64,000 nt of DNA from Streptomyces geranii (lineage in GTDB: Bacteria > Actinomycetota > Actinomycetes > Streptomycetales > Streptomycetaceae). Under the pieces are notes generated by a model that searched no databases, was not told where the DNA came from, and saw only the letters and a program-made list of their open reading frames with translations. The stretch's first letter is position 1; each line of letters starts with the position of its first letter. A program made the translations under genes and the position numbers. This document shows, piece by piece, positions 18,655 to 26,687 of the stretch. The stretch covers positions 1 through 64,000 of the forward strand of contig NZ_PJME01000011.1 of the NCBI RefSeq assembly GCF_002954775.1, given 5' to 3'.

Positions 18655-19031
18655 CGAAAACCCGGACCGGCCGTTCCGGCACCACGCACCACGGTGCTGC
18701 CGCGAGCCGCCCACGACCACCTGGGCAGAGCCACCCGTCAGCACCGCCGACGGCGACGGGTCCAGCCCACGCGCGGGCTGCGGGCTGCGGGCTGCGGCAC
18801 CGTACCCCGCTGCCAGGGATCTCCCGCCGCCGGGCTCCTCGTCGCCGGGACCACCGGACCGCCGCCGACCTGCCTCACCGTGGGCTGCGGCGCAGAAGTC
18901 CTACGCCCGGTGCACGGACCCGGACCCGGACCCGGACCCGGCTCACGCCGACCACGGGCCGGACCGCCCTCCGTGAACCGGCGGCAGGCACCCCCGCTCC
19001 AGGGGACCGCCACCGCACCCGCGAGCCGCGC
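18655..19031. other. Intergenic region with GCGGGCT and GACCCG tandem repeats
   Basis: No gene is supported. It holds a 7-bp tandem repeat GCGGGCT (three copies plus part of a fourth, 18773-18797). It also holds a 6-bp tandem array with three overlapping copies of GACCCGGA and a fourth ending in C (18917-18942). The ArsR-type gene and the response-regulator gene converge on this region; a terminator is expected but no clean hairpin was identified. Confidence 0.6.
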
Positions 19032-19703
19032 TCAGCCGCCCCCGCCCGCCCGCACCAGCCCCGTCTCGTACGCGAGCACAACCACCTGCACCCGGTCCCG
19101 CAGCCCCAGCTTGGTCAGGATGCGGCCCACATGGGTCTTCACCGTCGCCTCCGACAGGACCAGCCGCGCCGCGATCTCGCCGTTGGACAGGCCCTGGGCG
19201 ACCAGGATCATCACCTCGCGCTCGCGGTCGGTGAGGCGGTCCAACTCCTTGTGCTGGGGCTGCTTGCCGGTGCTCGGCAGCATGGGTGCGAAGCGGTCGA
19301 GGAGGCGGCGGGTCGTCGAGGGGGCGACGACCGCGTCGCCGCTGTGCACGGAGCGGATGGCGGTGAGGAGTTCGCCGGGCGGCACATCCTTGAGCATGAA
19401 GCCGGACGCGCCCGCCTTCAGCCCCGAGAAGGCGTACTCGTCGAGGTCGAAGGTGGTCAGGATGAGCACCTTGGGCGGGTCCTCGCCCTGGCAGATGCGC
19501 CGGGTGGTCTCCACCCCGTCGAGCTTCGGCATGCGGACGTCCATCAGCACCACGTCGACCTCGGTCTCCCGCAGCACCTGGAGTGCCTCGACGCCGTCGC
19601 CCGCCTCGGCGACGACCTCCATGTCCGGCTGGGCGTCGAGCACCATCCGGAACCCGGTGCGCAGCAGCACCTGGTCGTCGACGAGCATCACGCGGATGAG
19701 CAT
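19032..19703 (-). CDS. NarL/LuxR-type response regulator
   Basis: A 223-residue two-component response regulator. The receiver domain (residues 1-120) has the acidic pair in VMLVDDQVLLRTGF, the phosphoryl-acceptor Asp in DVVLMDVRMPKLDG and the conserved Lys in GFMLKDVPP. The C-terminal LuxR helix-turn-helix (DRLTDREREVMILVAQGLSN, then EIAARLVLSEATVKTHVGRI) binds DNA. The start MLIRVMLVDD at 19703 is preferred over an ATG at 19736. It lies 53 nt downstream of the histidine kinase gene on the same strand, so the two form a pair. Confidence 0.95.
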   Translation of the reverse strand: MLIRVMLVDDQVLLRTGFRMVLDAQPDMEVVAEAGDGVEALQVLRETEVDVVLMDVRMPKLDGVETTRRICQGEDPPKVLILTTFDLDEYAFSGLKAGASGFMLKDVPPGELLTAIRSVHSGDAVVAPSTTRRLLDRFAPMLPSTGKQPQHKELDRLTDREREVMILVAQGLSNGEIAARLVLSEATVKTHVGRILTKLGLRDRVQVVVLAYETGLVRAGGGG

Positions 19704-19756
19704 GGCGGGGTCCTCCGGTAGATCGAACATGCACACTCATATCGAACGTGCACGTG

Positions 19757-20959
19757 TCAGTGGGCGGGTTTCAGCGGCAGCAGGGCGCTGATGCGAAAGC
19801 CGCCGCCCGGGCGCGGGCCCGCGTCCAGGGTGCCGCCCACCATGCCGACCCGCTCCCGCATGCCGATCAGGCCGTGCCCCTGTCCGTCGGCGCCGCCCTC
19901 CTCGTACAGCTCGTGCGGGGCGCCCTTGCCGTCGTCCTCGACAAGCAGGCCGAGGCCGTCGTCGAAGTAGACCAGGCGCACGCTCGCTCCGGTGTTCGGA
20001 CCGCCGTGCTTCCGCGTGTTGGTGAGGGCCTCCTGCACGATGCGGTACGCCGTCAGCTCCACGCCGCTGGGCAGCGGGCGCGGGGTGCCCTCGATCTTGA
20101 AGTCGACGGGGAGACCGGCGCCCCGGCACTTCTCCACCAGGTCGTCGATCTGTTCGACGTCGGGCTGCGGAACGTACTCGCCGCCCTCCTTGTGCTCGCC
20201 GGTGCGCAGTACGCCGAGCAGCCGGCGCATCTCGGCGAGGGCCTGGCGGCCGGTGCCGGAGATGGTCTCCAGGGCCTTGCGCGCCTGCTCGGGGGCGGAG
20301 TCGAGGACGTAGGCGGCGCCGTCGGCCTGGACCACCATCACGGAGACGTTGTGCGCGACGACGTCGTGCAGCTCGCGGGCGATCCGGGCGCGCTCGGCGG
20401 CGACGGCCACCTTGGCCTGGGCCTCGCGCTCCTTCTCCAGCCGGGCGGCGCGCTCTTCCAGCTGGGCGAAGTAGGCGCGGCGGGTGCGCAGCGAGTCGCC
20501 GAGCACCCAGGCGAGGGCGAAGGGCACCGCCAGGAAGACCACCAGGGCGAGATTGCCCGCGGTGCTGGTCTGCTCCTCCGGCCAGCGCAGCTGGGCCATG
20601 GGGGCCGCGCACAGGCCGCCGATCAGCGCGAACCGCGAGGCCCAGCGGGGCCCGCTCACGGCGACCGTGTAGACGATCACCAGCATGGCGAAGTTCGCGG
20701 GCAACGGCTCTACGTCCACCACCAGCTGCGCCAGCCCGACCACGGCGGCCAGTACGAGCATCCGCTCGGGCACCCGCCGCCGCAGGGCGATCACCAGGCA
20801 CAGCAGCAGCGTCACCACGACGATCGCCACCGGGGAGTCGGTTCCCTGGTGCTCGCCCTGGACGGCTCCGCCCATCAGTGTGATCCCGACGAGGCAGACG
20901 GCCCAGAAGCCGTCGACCCATGTCGGGTGTCTGCGGAGGAAGTCATAGACGCGTTGCAC
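19757..20959 (-). CDS. Sensor histidine kinase, HisKA_3/DesK-like
   Basis: A 400-residue membrane kinase. About four to six membrane helices span residues 15-155 with almost no extracytoplasmic loop, so it probably senses a signal within or at the membrane. A coiled linker (FAQLEERAARLEKEREAQAK) leads to the phospho-acceptor His in ERARIARELHDVVAHNVSVM. The HATPase domain shows the N-box EALTNTRKHG, the G1 box VEDDGKGAP and GHGLIGMRERV. It pairs with the downstream LuxR-type regulator. The signal is unknown. Confidence 0.94.
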   Translation of the reverse strand: MQRVYDFLRRHPTWVDGFWAVCLVGITLMGGAVQGEHQGTDSPVAIVVVTLLLCLVIALRRRVPERMLVLAAVVGLAQLVVDVEPLPANFAMLVIVYTVAVSGPRWASRFALIGGLCAAPMAQLRWPEEQTSTAGNLALVVFLAVPFALAWVLGDSLRTRRAYFAQLEERAARLEKEREAQAKVAVAAERARIARELHDVVAHNVSVMVVQADGAAYVLDSAPEQARKALETISGTGRQALAEMRRLLGVLRTGEHKEGGEYVPQPDVEQIDDLVEKCRGAGLPVDFKIEGTPRPLPSGVELTAYRIVQEALTNTRKHGGPNTGASVRLVYFDDGLGLLVEDDGKGAPHELYEEGGADGQGHGLIGMRERVGMVGGTLDAGPRPGGGFRISALLPLKPAH

Positions 20960-21090
20960 GTAACCCAGAGTAGGGATGCGGAATGTGTGCAGGGGTCAAC
21001 CGGAGGGTCGATCCGCAACGCCCCGGCGTACTCCCCAAGGTGGAGACCCCGTCCCCTGGGCGGCGGGGGTCGGCGCCCTAGCCTGGCCCC

Positions 21091-22083
21091 GTGGCTGAGG
21101 AAACGGCGGGCGAGTGGTGTGGCTGGCGGGCGGCGGCGCAGGAGGCGCTGTACGGCCCACAGGGCTTCTACCGGCGGCCCGAGGGTCCCGCCGGGCATTT
21201 CCGTACGTCCGTCCACGCGTCGCCGCTCTACGCCGCCGCCGTGGCCCGCCTGCTGTGCCGGGTCGACGAGGCGCTGGGCCGCCCCGCGTCGCTCGCCTTC
21301 GTCGACATGGGCGCGGGCCGGGGCGAACTCGTCACCGGCGTCCTCAGGGCCCTGCCCCCGGAAGTGGCGGCACGCGCGCGTGGGTACGCAGTCGAGCTGG
21401 CCGACCGCCCCGTGGACGTCGATCCCCGCGTCGAGTGGCTGGCGGAGCCCCCGGGCGGTGTCACCGGGCTGCTGTTCGCGAACGAGTGGCTGGACAACGT
21501 CCCCGTGGAGGTCGCGGAGGTCGACGGGGCGGGCGTACCGCGCCTGGTCCTCGTACGACGGGACGGCACCGAGCGGCTCGGGGAGCCGGTCGCCGGGGCG
21601 GAAGCGGAGTGGCTGTCGCGGTGGTGGCCGCTGCCGCCGGAGCCGGGGACGCGGGCCGAGATCGGGCTCCCCAGGGACACCGCCTGGGCCGCCGCCCGGG
21701 CCACCGTCGAGCGCGGTCTCGCGGTAGCCGTGGACTACGCGCACCCGGCCGCCGCCCGGCCGCCCTTCGGGACGCTCACCGGTTTCCGGTCCGGCCGGGA
21801 GACGGCGCCCGTGCCGGACGGCTCCTGCGACCTGACGGCCCATGTGGCCCTGGACGCCTGCGCGGGCCCGGCAGCCCGCCTGCTGACCCAGCGGGCGGCC
21901 CTGCACGCCCTGGGGGTGGCCGGAGGGCGCCCGCCGCTGTCCCTGGCGTCCACGGACCCCACGGCGTACGTACGGGCCCTGGCGGGCGCCTCGGAGGCCG
22001 CCGAGCTGACGGCGAGGGGCGGGCTCGGGGACTTCGGGTGGCTGGTGGAGCCGGTGGGCATCGCCGACCCGCTCCTCCCATGA
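21091..22083 (+). CDS. SAM-dependent methyltransferase, MidA/NDUFAF7 (DUF185) family
   Basis: A 330-residue class I methyltransferase. The SAM-binding motif I is FVDMGAGRGELVTGVLRAL (about residues 70-88). The family signature is LLFANEWLDNVPVEVAEVDG, where most relatives have a comparable NE-x-DA-x-PV segment. MidA/NDUFAF7 proteins methylate an Arg of the 49-kDa (NuoD-like) subunit of respiratory complex I. Here the gene faces a nuoD paralogue 35 nt away, which makes that subunit the obvious candidate substrate. GTG start with a weak ribosome-binding site. The overall call is strong; the substrate is inferred. Confidence 0.88.
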   Translation: MAEETAGEWCGWRAAAQEALYGPQGFYRRPEGPAGHFRTSVHASPLYAAAVARLLCRVDEALGRPASLAFVDMGAGRGELVTGVLRALPPEVAARARGYAVELADRPVDVDPRVEWLAEPPGGVTGLLFANEWLDNVPVEVAEVDGAGVPRLVLVRRDGTERLGEPVAGAEAEWLSRWWPLPPEPGTRAEIGLPRDTAWAAARATVERGLAVAVDYAHPAAARPPFGTLTGFRSGRETAPVPDGSCDLTAHVALDACAGPAARLLTQRAALHALGVAGGRPPLSLASTDPTAYVRALAGASEAAELTARGGLGDFGWLVEPVGIADPLLP

Positions 22084-22118
22084 CCCGGTACCGATGACCC
22101 GGCACCGAGAGGTGAGCG

Positions 22119-23279
22119 CTACTTGTCGATGTCCCCGACCACGAAGAACAGCGACCCCAGGATCGCCACCATGTCCGCGATGAGCGTCCCGGGCAGCAGT
22201 TCGGTGAGCGCCTGGATGTTGTTGAAGGACGCCGAGCGCAGCTTCAGCCGGTACGGGGTCTTCTCGCCCTTGCTGACGAGGTAGTAGCCGTTGATGCCGA
22301 GGGGGTTCTCGGTCCACGCGTACGTGTGCCCCTCGGGCGCCTTCAGGACCTTCGGCAGCCGCTGGTTGATCGGGCCGGGCTCCAGCTCGGCGAGCCGGTC
22401 GAGGCAGGCGTCGGCCAGGTCGAGGGCGTTGTGGGTCTGCTCCAGGAGGCACTCGAAACGGGCGAGGCAGTCGCCCTCCCGCCGGGTGACCACCTTCAGG
22501 GTGTCCTGGAGTTCCCCGTACGCCAGATACGGCTCGTCCCGGCGCAGGTCGAAGTCCACGCCCGACGCGCGCGCGATGGGCCCGCTGACGCCGTACGCGT
22601 GCACGGCCTCCGCGCTCAGCACGCCCACGCCGCGCGTGCGGCCCCGGAAGATCTCGTTGCCGAGGACCAGGTCGTCGAAGCGGTCCATACGGGAGCGCAC
22701 GGAGGCGACGGCGGCACGCGCGCGCGTGGACCAGCCCGCCGGAAGGTCCTCCTTGAGGCCGCCCACGCGGTTGAACATGAAGTGCATGCGCCCGCCGGAG
22801 ACCTCCTCCATGACGTTCTGGAGTTCCTCGCGCTCCCGGAAGGCGTAGAACATCGGGGTGATGGCGCCCAGCTCGATCGGGTACGAGCCCAGGAACATCA
22901 GGTGGTTGAGGACGCGGTTCAGCTCGGCGAGGAGCGTGCGCGTCCACACCGCGCGCGTGGGGACCTCCATGCCGAGCATCCGCTCCACGGCGAGGACCAC
23001 GCCCAGCTCGTTGGAGAACGCCGACAGCCAGTCGTGCCGGTTGGCCAGCATGATGATCTGCCGGTAGTCGCGCGCCTCGAAGAGCTTCTCCGCGCCCCGG
23101 TGCATGTAGCCGATCACCGGCTCCGCGTGCTGGATCCGCTCGCCGTCGAGCACCAGCCGCAGCCGCAGCACGCCGTGCGTGGACGGGTGCTGGGGCCCGA
23201 TGTTGAGCACCATGTCGGTGCTCTCCGCCGCGCCGCCGACCCCGACCACGGTCTCCGTGGGACCCGTCGTGAGACTCAT
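22119..23279 (-). CDS. nuoD2: Stand-alone NADH-quinone oxidoreductase subunit D paralogue
   Basis: A 386-residue protein of the complex I 49-kDa/NuoD and hydrogenase large-subunit family. It has LNIGPQHPSTHGVLRL (residues 26-40), GYMHRGAEKLFEARDYRQI and ENPLGINGYYLVSKG. The quinone-site His of HGVLRL and the HRG Arg (residue 61) are kept. The C-terminus ends in FFVVGDIDK, close to the usual ending of NuoD, but the protein is shorter than typical NuoD (about 420-440). No other nuo genes are adjacent, so it is a second copy outside the main operon. Many Streptomyces carry such a nuoD2. Confidence 0.94.
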   Translation of the reverse strand: MSLTTGPTETVVGVGGAAESTDMVLNIGPQHPSTHGVLRLRLVLDGERIQHAEPVIGYMHRGAEKLFEARDYRQIIMLANRHDWLSAFSNELGVVLAVERMLGMEVPTRAVWTRTLLAELNRVLNHLMFLGSYPIELGAITPMFYAFREREELQNVMEEVSGGRMHFMFNRVGGLKEDLPAGWSTRARAAVASVRSRMDRFDDLVLGNEIFRGRTRGVGVLSAEAVHAYGVSGPIARASGVDFDLRRDEPYLAYGELQDTLKVVTRREGDCLARFECLLEQTHNALDLADACLDRLAELEPGPINQRLPKVLKAPEGHTYAWTENPLGINGYYLVSKGEKTPYRLKLRSASFNNIQALTELLPGTLIADMVAILGSLFFVVGDIDK

Positions 23280-23310
23280 GGACACAGTCTGGCGTACGTA
23301 GGCTTGCGGC

Positions 23311-23826
23311 ATGGAGACCGGGAGCCCCGATACCGCGGGCGAAGCACGAGGCGAGCGGCGCGACGAGCCGGTGTGGACCGGGCTGCCCCGGGACCTGCTG
23401 CGGATGCGCCGGCTGCTGCTGGTGGTCTGGCTGGCCCCGCTGACACTCGGTACGGGGCTGCTGCTCGGCCTGCTCTGCGGCCCCGCGTGGGCGTCCTTCG
23501 CGCTGCTGCCGCTCGCCCTGCTGCTGTGGGGCTGGCCGATGCTGGGCCGCAACTGGGCCTCCTGGCGGTACGCGGAGCGGGCCGACGACCTGCTGATCAG
23601 CCGGGGTGTGCTGTGGCGCGAGGAGACGATCGTGCCGTACGGGCGGATGCAGCTGGTCGAGGTGACCTCGGGTCCCGTCGCCCGGCACTTCGGGCTGGCC
23701 AGCGTGCAGCTGCACACGGCCGCCGCCGCGACCGACGCGCTCATCCCCGGCCTCGAACCGGCCGAGGCGGAACGGCTGCGGGACCGGCTCACCGAGCTGG
23801 GCGAGGCCCGATCGGCGGGCCTGTGA
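23311..23826 (+). CDS. Bacterial PH-domain membrane protein, YdbS-like
   Basis: A 171-residue protein with two adjacent membrane helices (residues 34-78; LLLVVWLAPLTLGTGLLLG and SFALLPLALLLWGWPM). A bacterial pleckstrin-homology (bPH2/DUF304) domain follows: ERADDLLISRGVLWREETIV, RMQLVEVTSGPVARHFGLAS. YdbS of Bacillus and relatives work with a YdbT partner. Here the stop codon overlaps the start of exactly such a larger partner gene by 4 bp. Function in Streptomyces is unknown. Confidence 0.87.
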   Translation: METGSPDTAGEARGERRDEPVWTGLPRDLLRMRRLLLVVWLAPLTLGTGLLLGLLCGPAWASFALLPLALLLWGWPMLGRNWASWRYAERADDLLISRGVLWREETIVPYGRMQLVEVTSGPVARHFGLASVQLHTAAAATDALIPGLEPAEAERLRDRLTELGEARSAGL

Positions 23827-25160
23827 CGACCCCGGGCACCGACACCGACGTACCCATAGAGGACGGCAAGCAGCCGGTCGTCGAGCAGCGGCTGCATCCC
23901 GTGACGCCGCTGCGGCGGGCGTGGGCGCCGGTCGCCGTGCTCATCGGGTGGGCGGTGCACGACCCCGACCAGGCGCAGCGCCAGCTCACCAGGCTGACGA
24001 CCACGACCCTGCTGCTCGGGCTCGCCGTGTGTGTCGTGGGCGGTGCCCTGTACGGCTTTCTGACCTGGTGGTTCACGCACTTCGCGGTGACGGAGACCGA
24101 ACTGCGCATCCGTACCGGCCTGTTGTTCCGGCGCACCGTGCACATCCGGCTCGAACGCATCCAGGCCGTCGACATCACCCAGCCGCTGCTGGCCCGGGTC
24201 GCGGGCGTCGCCAAGCTCAAGCTGGACGTCGTCGGGACGGACAAGAAGGACGAGCTGGCCTACCTCGGCGAGGGGCACGCGCGTGCCCTGCGCGCCGAAC
24301 TCCTCGCCCGCGCGGCCGGGTTCGCGCCCGAGACCGCGCACGAGGTCGGTGAGGCACCCGTACGGCAGCTGCTGCACATCCCCGCGCGCGTGCTCGCGAT
24401 CTCCCTGGTGCTGACCGGCGCGACCTGGGGCTCGCTGGCCGCCGCACTGGTCGTACCGCCGTTCCTCTGGTTCGCCACCCACAGCCTGTGGACGGTCCTC
24501 GCGACCGGTCTGCCGCTGCTCGGCGCGGCGGGCGCGAGCAGCGTGGGGCGGTTCGTCGCCGAGTACGACTGGACGGTCGGCGAGTCCCCGGACGGGCTGC
24601 GCATCGACCACGGGCTGCTCGACCGCACGCACGAGACGGTGCCGCCCGGGCGCGTGCAGACCGTACGGATCGTGGAGCCGCTGCTGTGGCGGCGGCGCGG
24701 ATGGGTCCGGGTGGAGCTGGACGTCGCGGGTTCGTCGAACTCGGTGCTGGTGCCGGTGGCGCCGCGCGAGATCGCGGAGGCGGTGATAGGCCGGGTGCTG
24801 CCCGGGGTGACGGTGCCCGCCGAACTGTCGCGGCCACCGCGCCGGGCGGGCTGGTGCCTGCCCTTCTGGTGGCGCGGCTACGGCATCGCCGTCACCGACG
24901 CCGTCTTCGTGTCCCGGCACGGACTGCTGCGCCGCAGCCTGGCGCTGGTCCCGCACGCCAAGGTCCAGTCCGTACGGCTGGAGCAAGGGCCCTGGGCGCG
25001 CTTCAAGGGCCTCGCGGACGTCCATGTGGACACGGGGGCCAACAAGACCGTCACAGCCGGTCTGCGGGACGCACAGGAGGCCGCCGAGCTGCTCCGTGGA
25101 CAGGCCGAGCGGTCGCGCACGGGACGGCGGGAGGCGCTGCCGGACCGCTGGATGGTGTGA
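23823..25160 (+). CDS. Multi-PH-domain membrane protein, YdbT-like
   Basis: A 445-residue membrane protein built from repeated bPH2 units separated by pairs of membrane helices. The first helix pair lies near residues 50-85 (TTTLLLGLAVCVVGGALYGF) and is followed by TETELRIRTGLLFRRTVHIR and RIQAVDITQPLLARVAGVAK. A second hydrophobic pair near 200-245 precedes GLLDRTHETVPPGRVQTVRI, and a third PH-like unit has SRHGLLRRSLALVPHAKVQS. GTG start overlaps the YdbS-like stop by 4 bp, so translation is coupled. YdbT homologues have been linked to toxin or peptide resistance in Bacillus (from memory). Confidence 0.87.
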   Translation: MTTPGTDTDVPIEDGKQPVVEQRLHPVTPLRRAWAPVAVLIGWAVHDPDQAQRQLTRLTTTTLLLGLAVCVVGGALYGFLTWWFTHFAVTETELRIRTGLLFRRTVHIRLERIQAVDITQPLLARVAGVAKLKLDVVGTDKKDELAYLGEGHARALRAELLARAAGFAPETAHEVGEAPVRQLLHIPARVLAISLVLTGATWGSLAAALVVPPFLWFATHSLWTVLATGLPLLGAAGASSVGRFVAEYDWTVGESPDGLRIDHGLLDRTHETVPPGRVQTVRIVEPLLWRRRGWVRVELDVAGSSNSVLVPVAPREIAEAVIGRVLPGVTVPAELSRPPRRAGWCLPFWWRGYGIAVTDAVFVSRHGLLRRSLALVPHAKVQSVRLEQGPWARFKGLADVHVDTGANKTVTAGLRDAQEAAELLRGQAERSRTGRREALPDRWMV

Positions 25161-25199
25161 CGGGAGCGTACGGACATACGGGCGGGGTGTGAACCGCGG

Positions 25200-26552
25200 T
25201 CAGGAGACCGCGCTGCGCAGCCCCTGCATGTCGATGTGCTCGGTCTCGTCGTGGGCCGTCAGGTCGATCACCTGGCCGCTGCCGATCCCGCGCGACTGCT
25301 CGTCCGCGGGCTTGAACCGGTCCTCGGACTCCGCCTTGTGCAGCGCGAGCGCCTCCTGCCCGACGACGTCGGCGAGGTCCTCGTTCTGCACGGACTCCAG
25401 CGCTGCGGACGCCGACTCCTTCTGCGTGCCGAAGAAGTCGAACCCGCCCTCGGCGCCCGGCCGGCGCAGGGGCGCGCTCGTCGGTACGACGGCCACCGCG
25501 GTCGGCACGGTGAAGTGCCCGGTGCCGCTCGCGGGCTTGGCGGGCTTCGCCTCGGCGGGGGTGACGGCGGCACGCGTGTGTCCGCGGGCCGCCTCGGGCT
25601 TCCCCTTCGCCTCGTTCTCCTCCCGCACGGCCTCCGTCTTGCCGGCCTTACCGGCCTTGGCGGCCTTGTCCGCGCCGGGGCCGTCGGTGGCCTCGGGGAT
25701 CGCCGGGACCGTCACGGCCTTCGCCGCGTCGGCCGGGGCCGGGGCGGTCTTCACCGGCGCGTCGCCGTCGAACCTGGCCAGTGCCGCCCGCGCCCGCAGG
25801 AAGAGCGAGGAGCCCTCCGGGGAGAAGATCGTCGGCGCCGCCGGGATCTTCTCGTCGTCGTCCGTCTCGTCCGTGTCGCCGGAGACCACCGCACCCAGTG
25901 CGGCCGACACCCCGGCCGCCGCCGCGTCCAGCGCGGCGGCGTCGGAGTCCGACGTGTCCGCGGACTCGCCGGAGCCGGACGTGAGCGCCCGCGCGGAACC
26001 CGTACCCGTACCCGAAGCCGCCTTCACCTCGACGTCGGCGTCCACATCGGTATCGGCGTCCACGTCCGCATCGGCGTCCGTGCCCTGATCCGGTACCGAG
26101 GCCTCCAGCTCCAGCAGCCGGCGGCCCTCCAGGGCGCTGGCCCGCTCGGTCTCCGCGGTGGCGTAGCGCCGCAGCAGCGCCGCGTGTTCGTTGCGCAGGC
26201 CCTGCAGTTCGGTCCGCTTCGCGCGCAGCTTCTGCTCCAGCTTGACGCGCAGCTCGCGGGACTCCTCCAGGTCGCTCTCCAGCTCGGCGATGCGCTCCTC
26301 GTGCCGCCAGTCGTCGCTCGCACGCGCGCGTACGAGGTCCGCGACCTGCTTGCCCGCCTCCATGTCCCAGCGGCGCATGACGGCCGCGCCGACGACCGTG
26401 ATCGCGGCGGCGAACGCGGCGATCACCCGGAGCAGGCCGGTATCCGTGAACACCCAGGGCCCCAGGGCGCAGACGAGCGAGACGCCCGCTATCGCCGCGG
26501 GAGGGAGGAGCCGGTGCAGAGGGGGTGAATGACGGTGGCGTCCACGTGGCAT
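25200..26552 (-). CDS. Membrane-anchored coiled-coil protein with Asp/Ala-rich region
   Basis: A 450-residue protein. After a basic N-terminus (MPRGRHRHSPPLHR) come two membrane helices (residues 18-60). A long coiled coil follows at about 65-145 (ERIAELESDLEESRELRVKL). Then comes a low-complexity Asp/Ala/Val/Thr segment (TDADADVDADTDVDADVEVK), and a disordered, acidic/Ala-rich C-terminal half ending in HIDMQGLRSAVS. The layout (helix pair plus coiled coil near pan/fol genes) resembles mycobacterial Rv3604c, which I recall as an Ala/Arg/Pro-rich membrane protein at the equivalent place. The later ATG is chosen because upstream codons are unlike a real N-terminus. Function unknown. Confidence 0.8.
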   Translation of the reverse strand: MPRGRHRHSPPLHRLLPPAAIAGVSLVCALGPWVFTDTGLLRVIAAFAAAITVVGAAVMRRWDMEAGKQVADLVRARASDDWRHEERIAELESDLEESRELRVKLEQKLRAKRTELQGLRNEHAALLRRYATAETERASALEGRRLLELEASVPDQGTDADADVDADTDVDADVEVKAASGTGTGSARALTSGSGESADTSDSDAAALDAAAAGVSAALGAVVSGDTDETDDDEKIPAAPTIFSPEGSSLFLRARAALARFDGDAPVKTAPAPADAAKAVTVPAIPEATDGPGADKAAKAGKAGKTEAVREENEAKGKPEAARGHTRAAVTPAEAKPAKPASGTGHFTVPTAVAVVPTSAPLRRPGAEGGFDFFGTQKESASAALESVQNEDLADVVGQEALALHKAESEDRFKPADEQSRGIGSGQVIDLTAHDETEHIDMQGLRSAVS

Positions 26553-26610
26553 GGCCAGAAACTTACCGCGCGTAGGCGAATCTTGGCGCCCCGCCCGGTA
26601 AAAACACAGT

Positions 26611-26640
26611 CGCCCCAAACCTCGCACAGGGCTTGGGGCG
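26611..26640 (-). terminator. Hairpin terminator of the esterase gene
   Basis: CGCCCCAA (26611-26618) pairs with TTGGGGCG (26633-26640), with two further base pairs possible inside the loop. It lies 48 bp beyond the esterase stop codon and before the next leftward gene. Confidence 0.6.
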
Positions 26641-26687
26641 TCAGTGATCCAGCCATTGGGGCGTGCCCCGGCAGCTGTCGGCGGGCG

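Noticed and set aside
20875..25025. Very long leftward frames running through and upstream of nuoD2
   Set aside because: Residues before the nuoD2 ATG at 23279 are antisense to the PH-domain genes and show no homology; long open frames are expected at this G+C.
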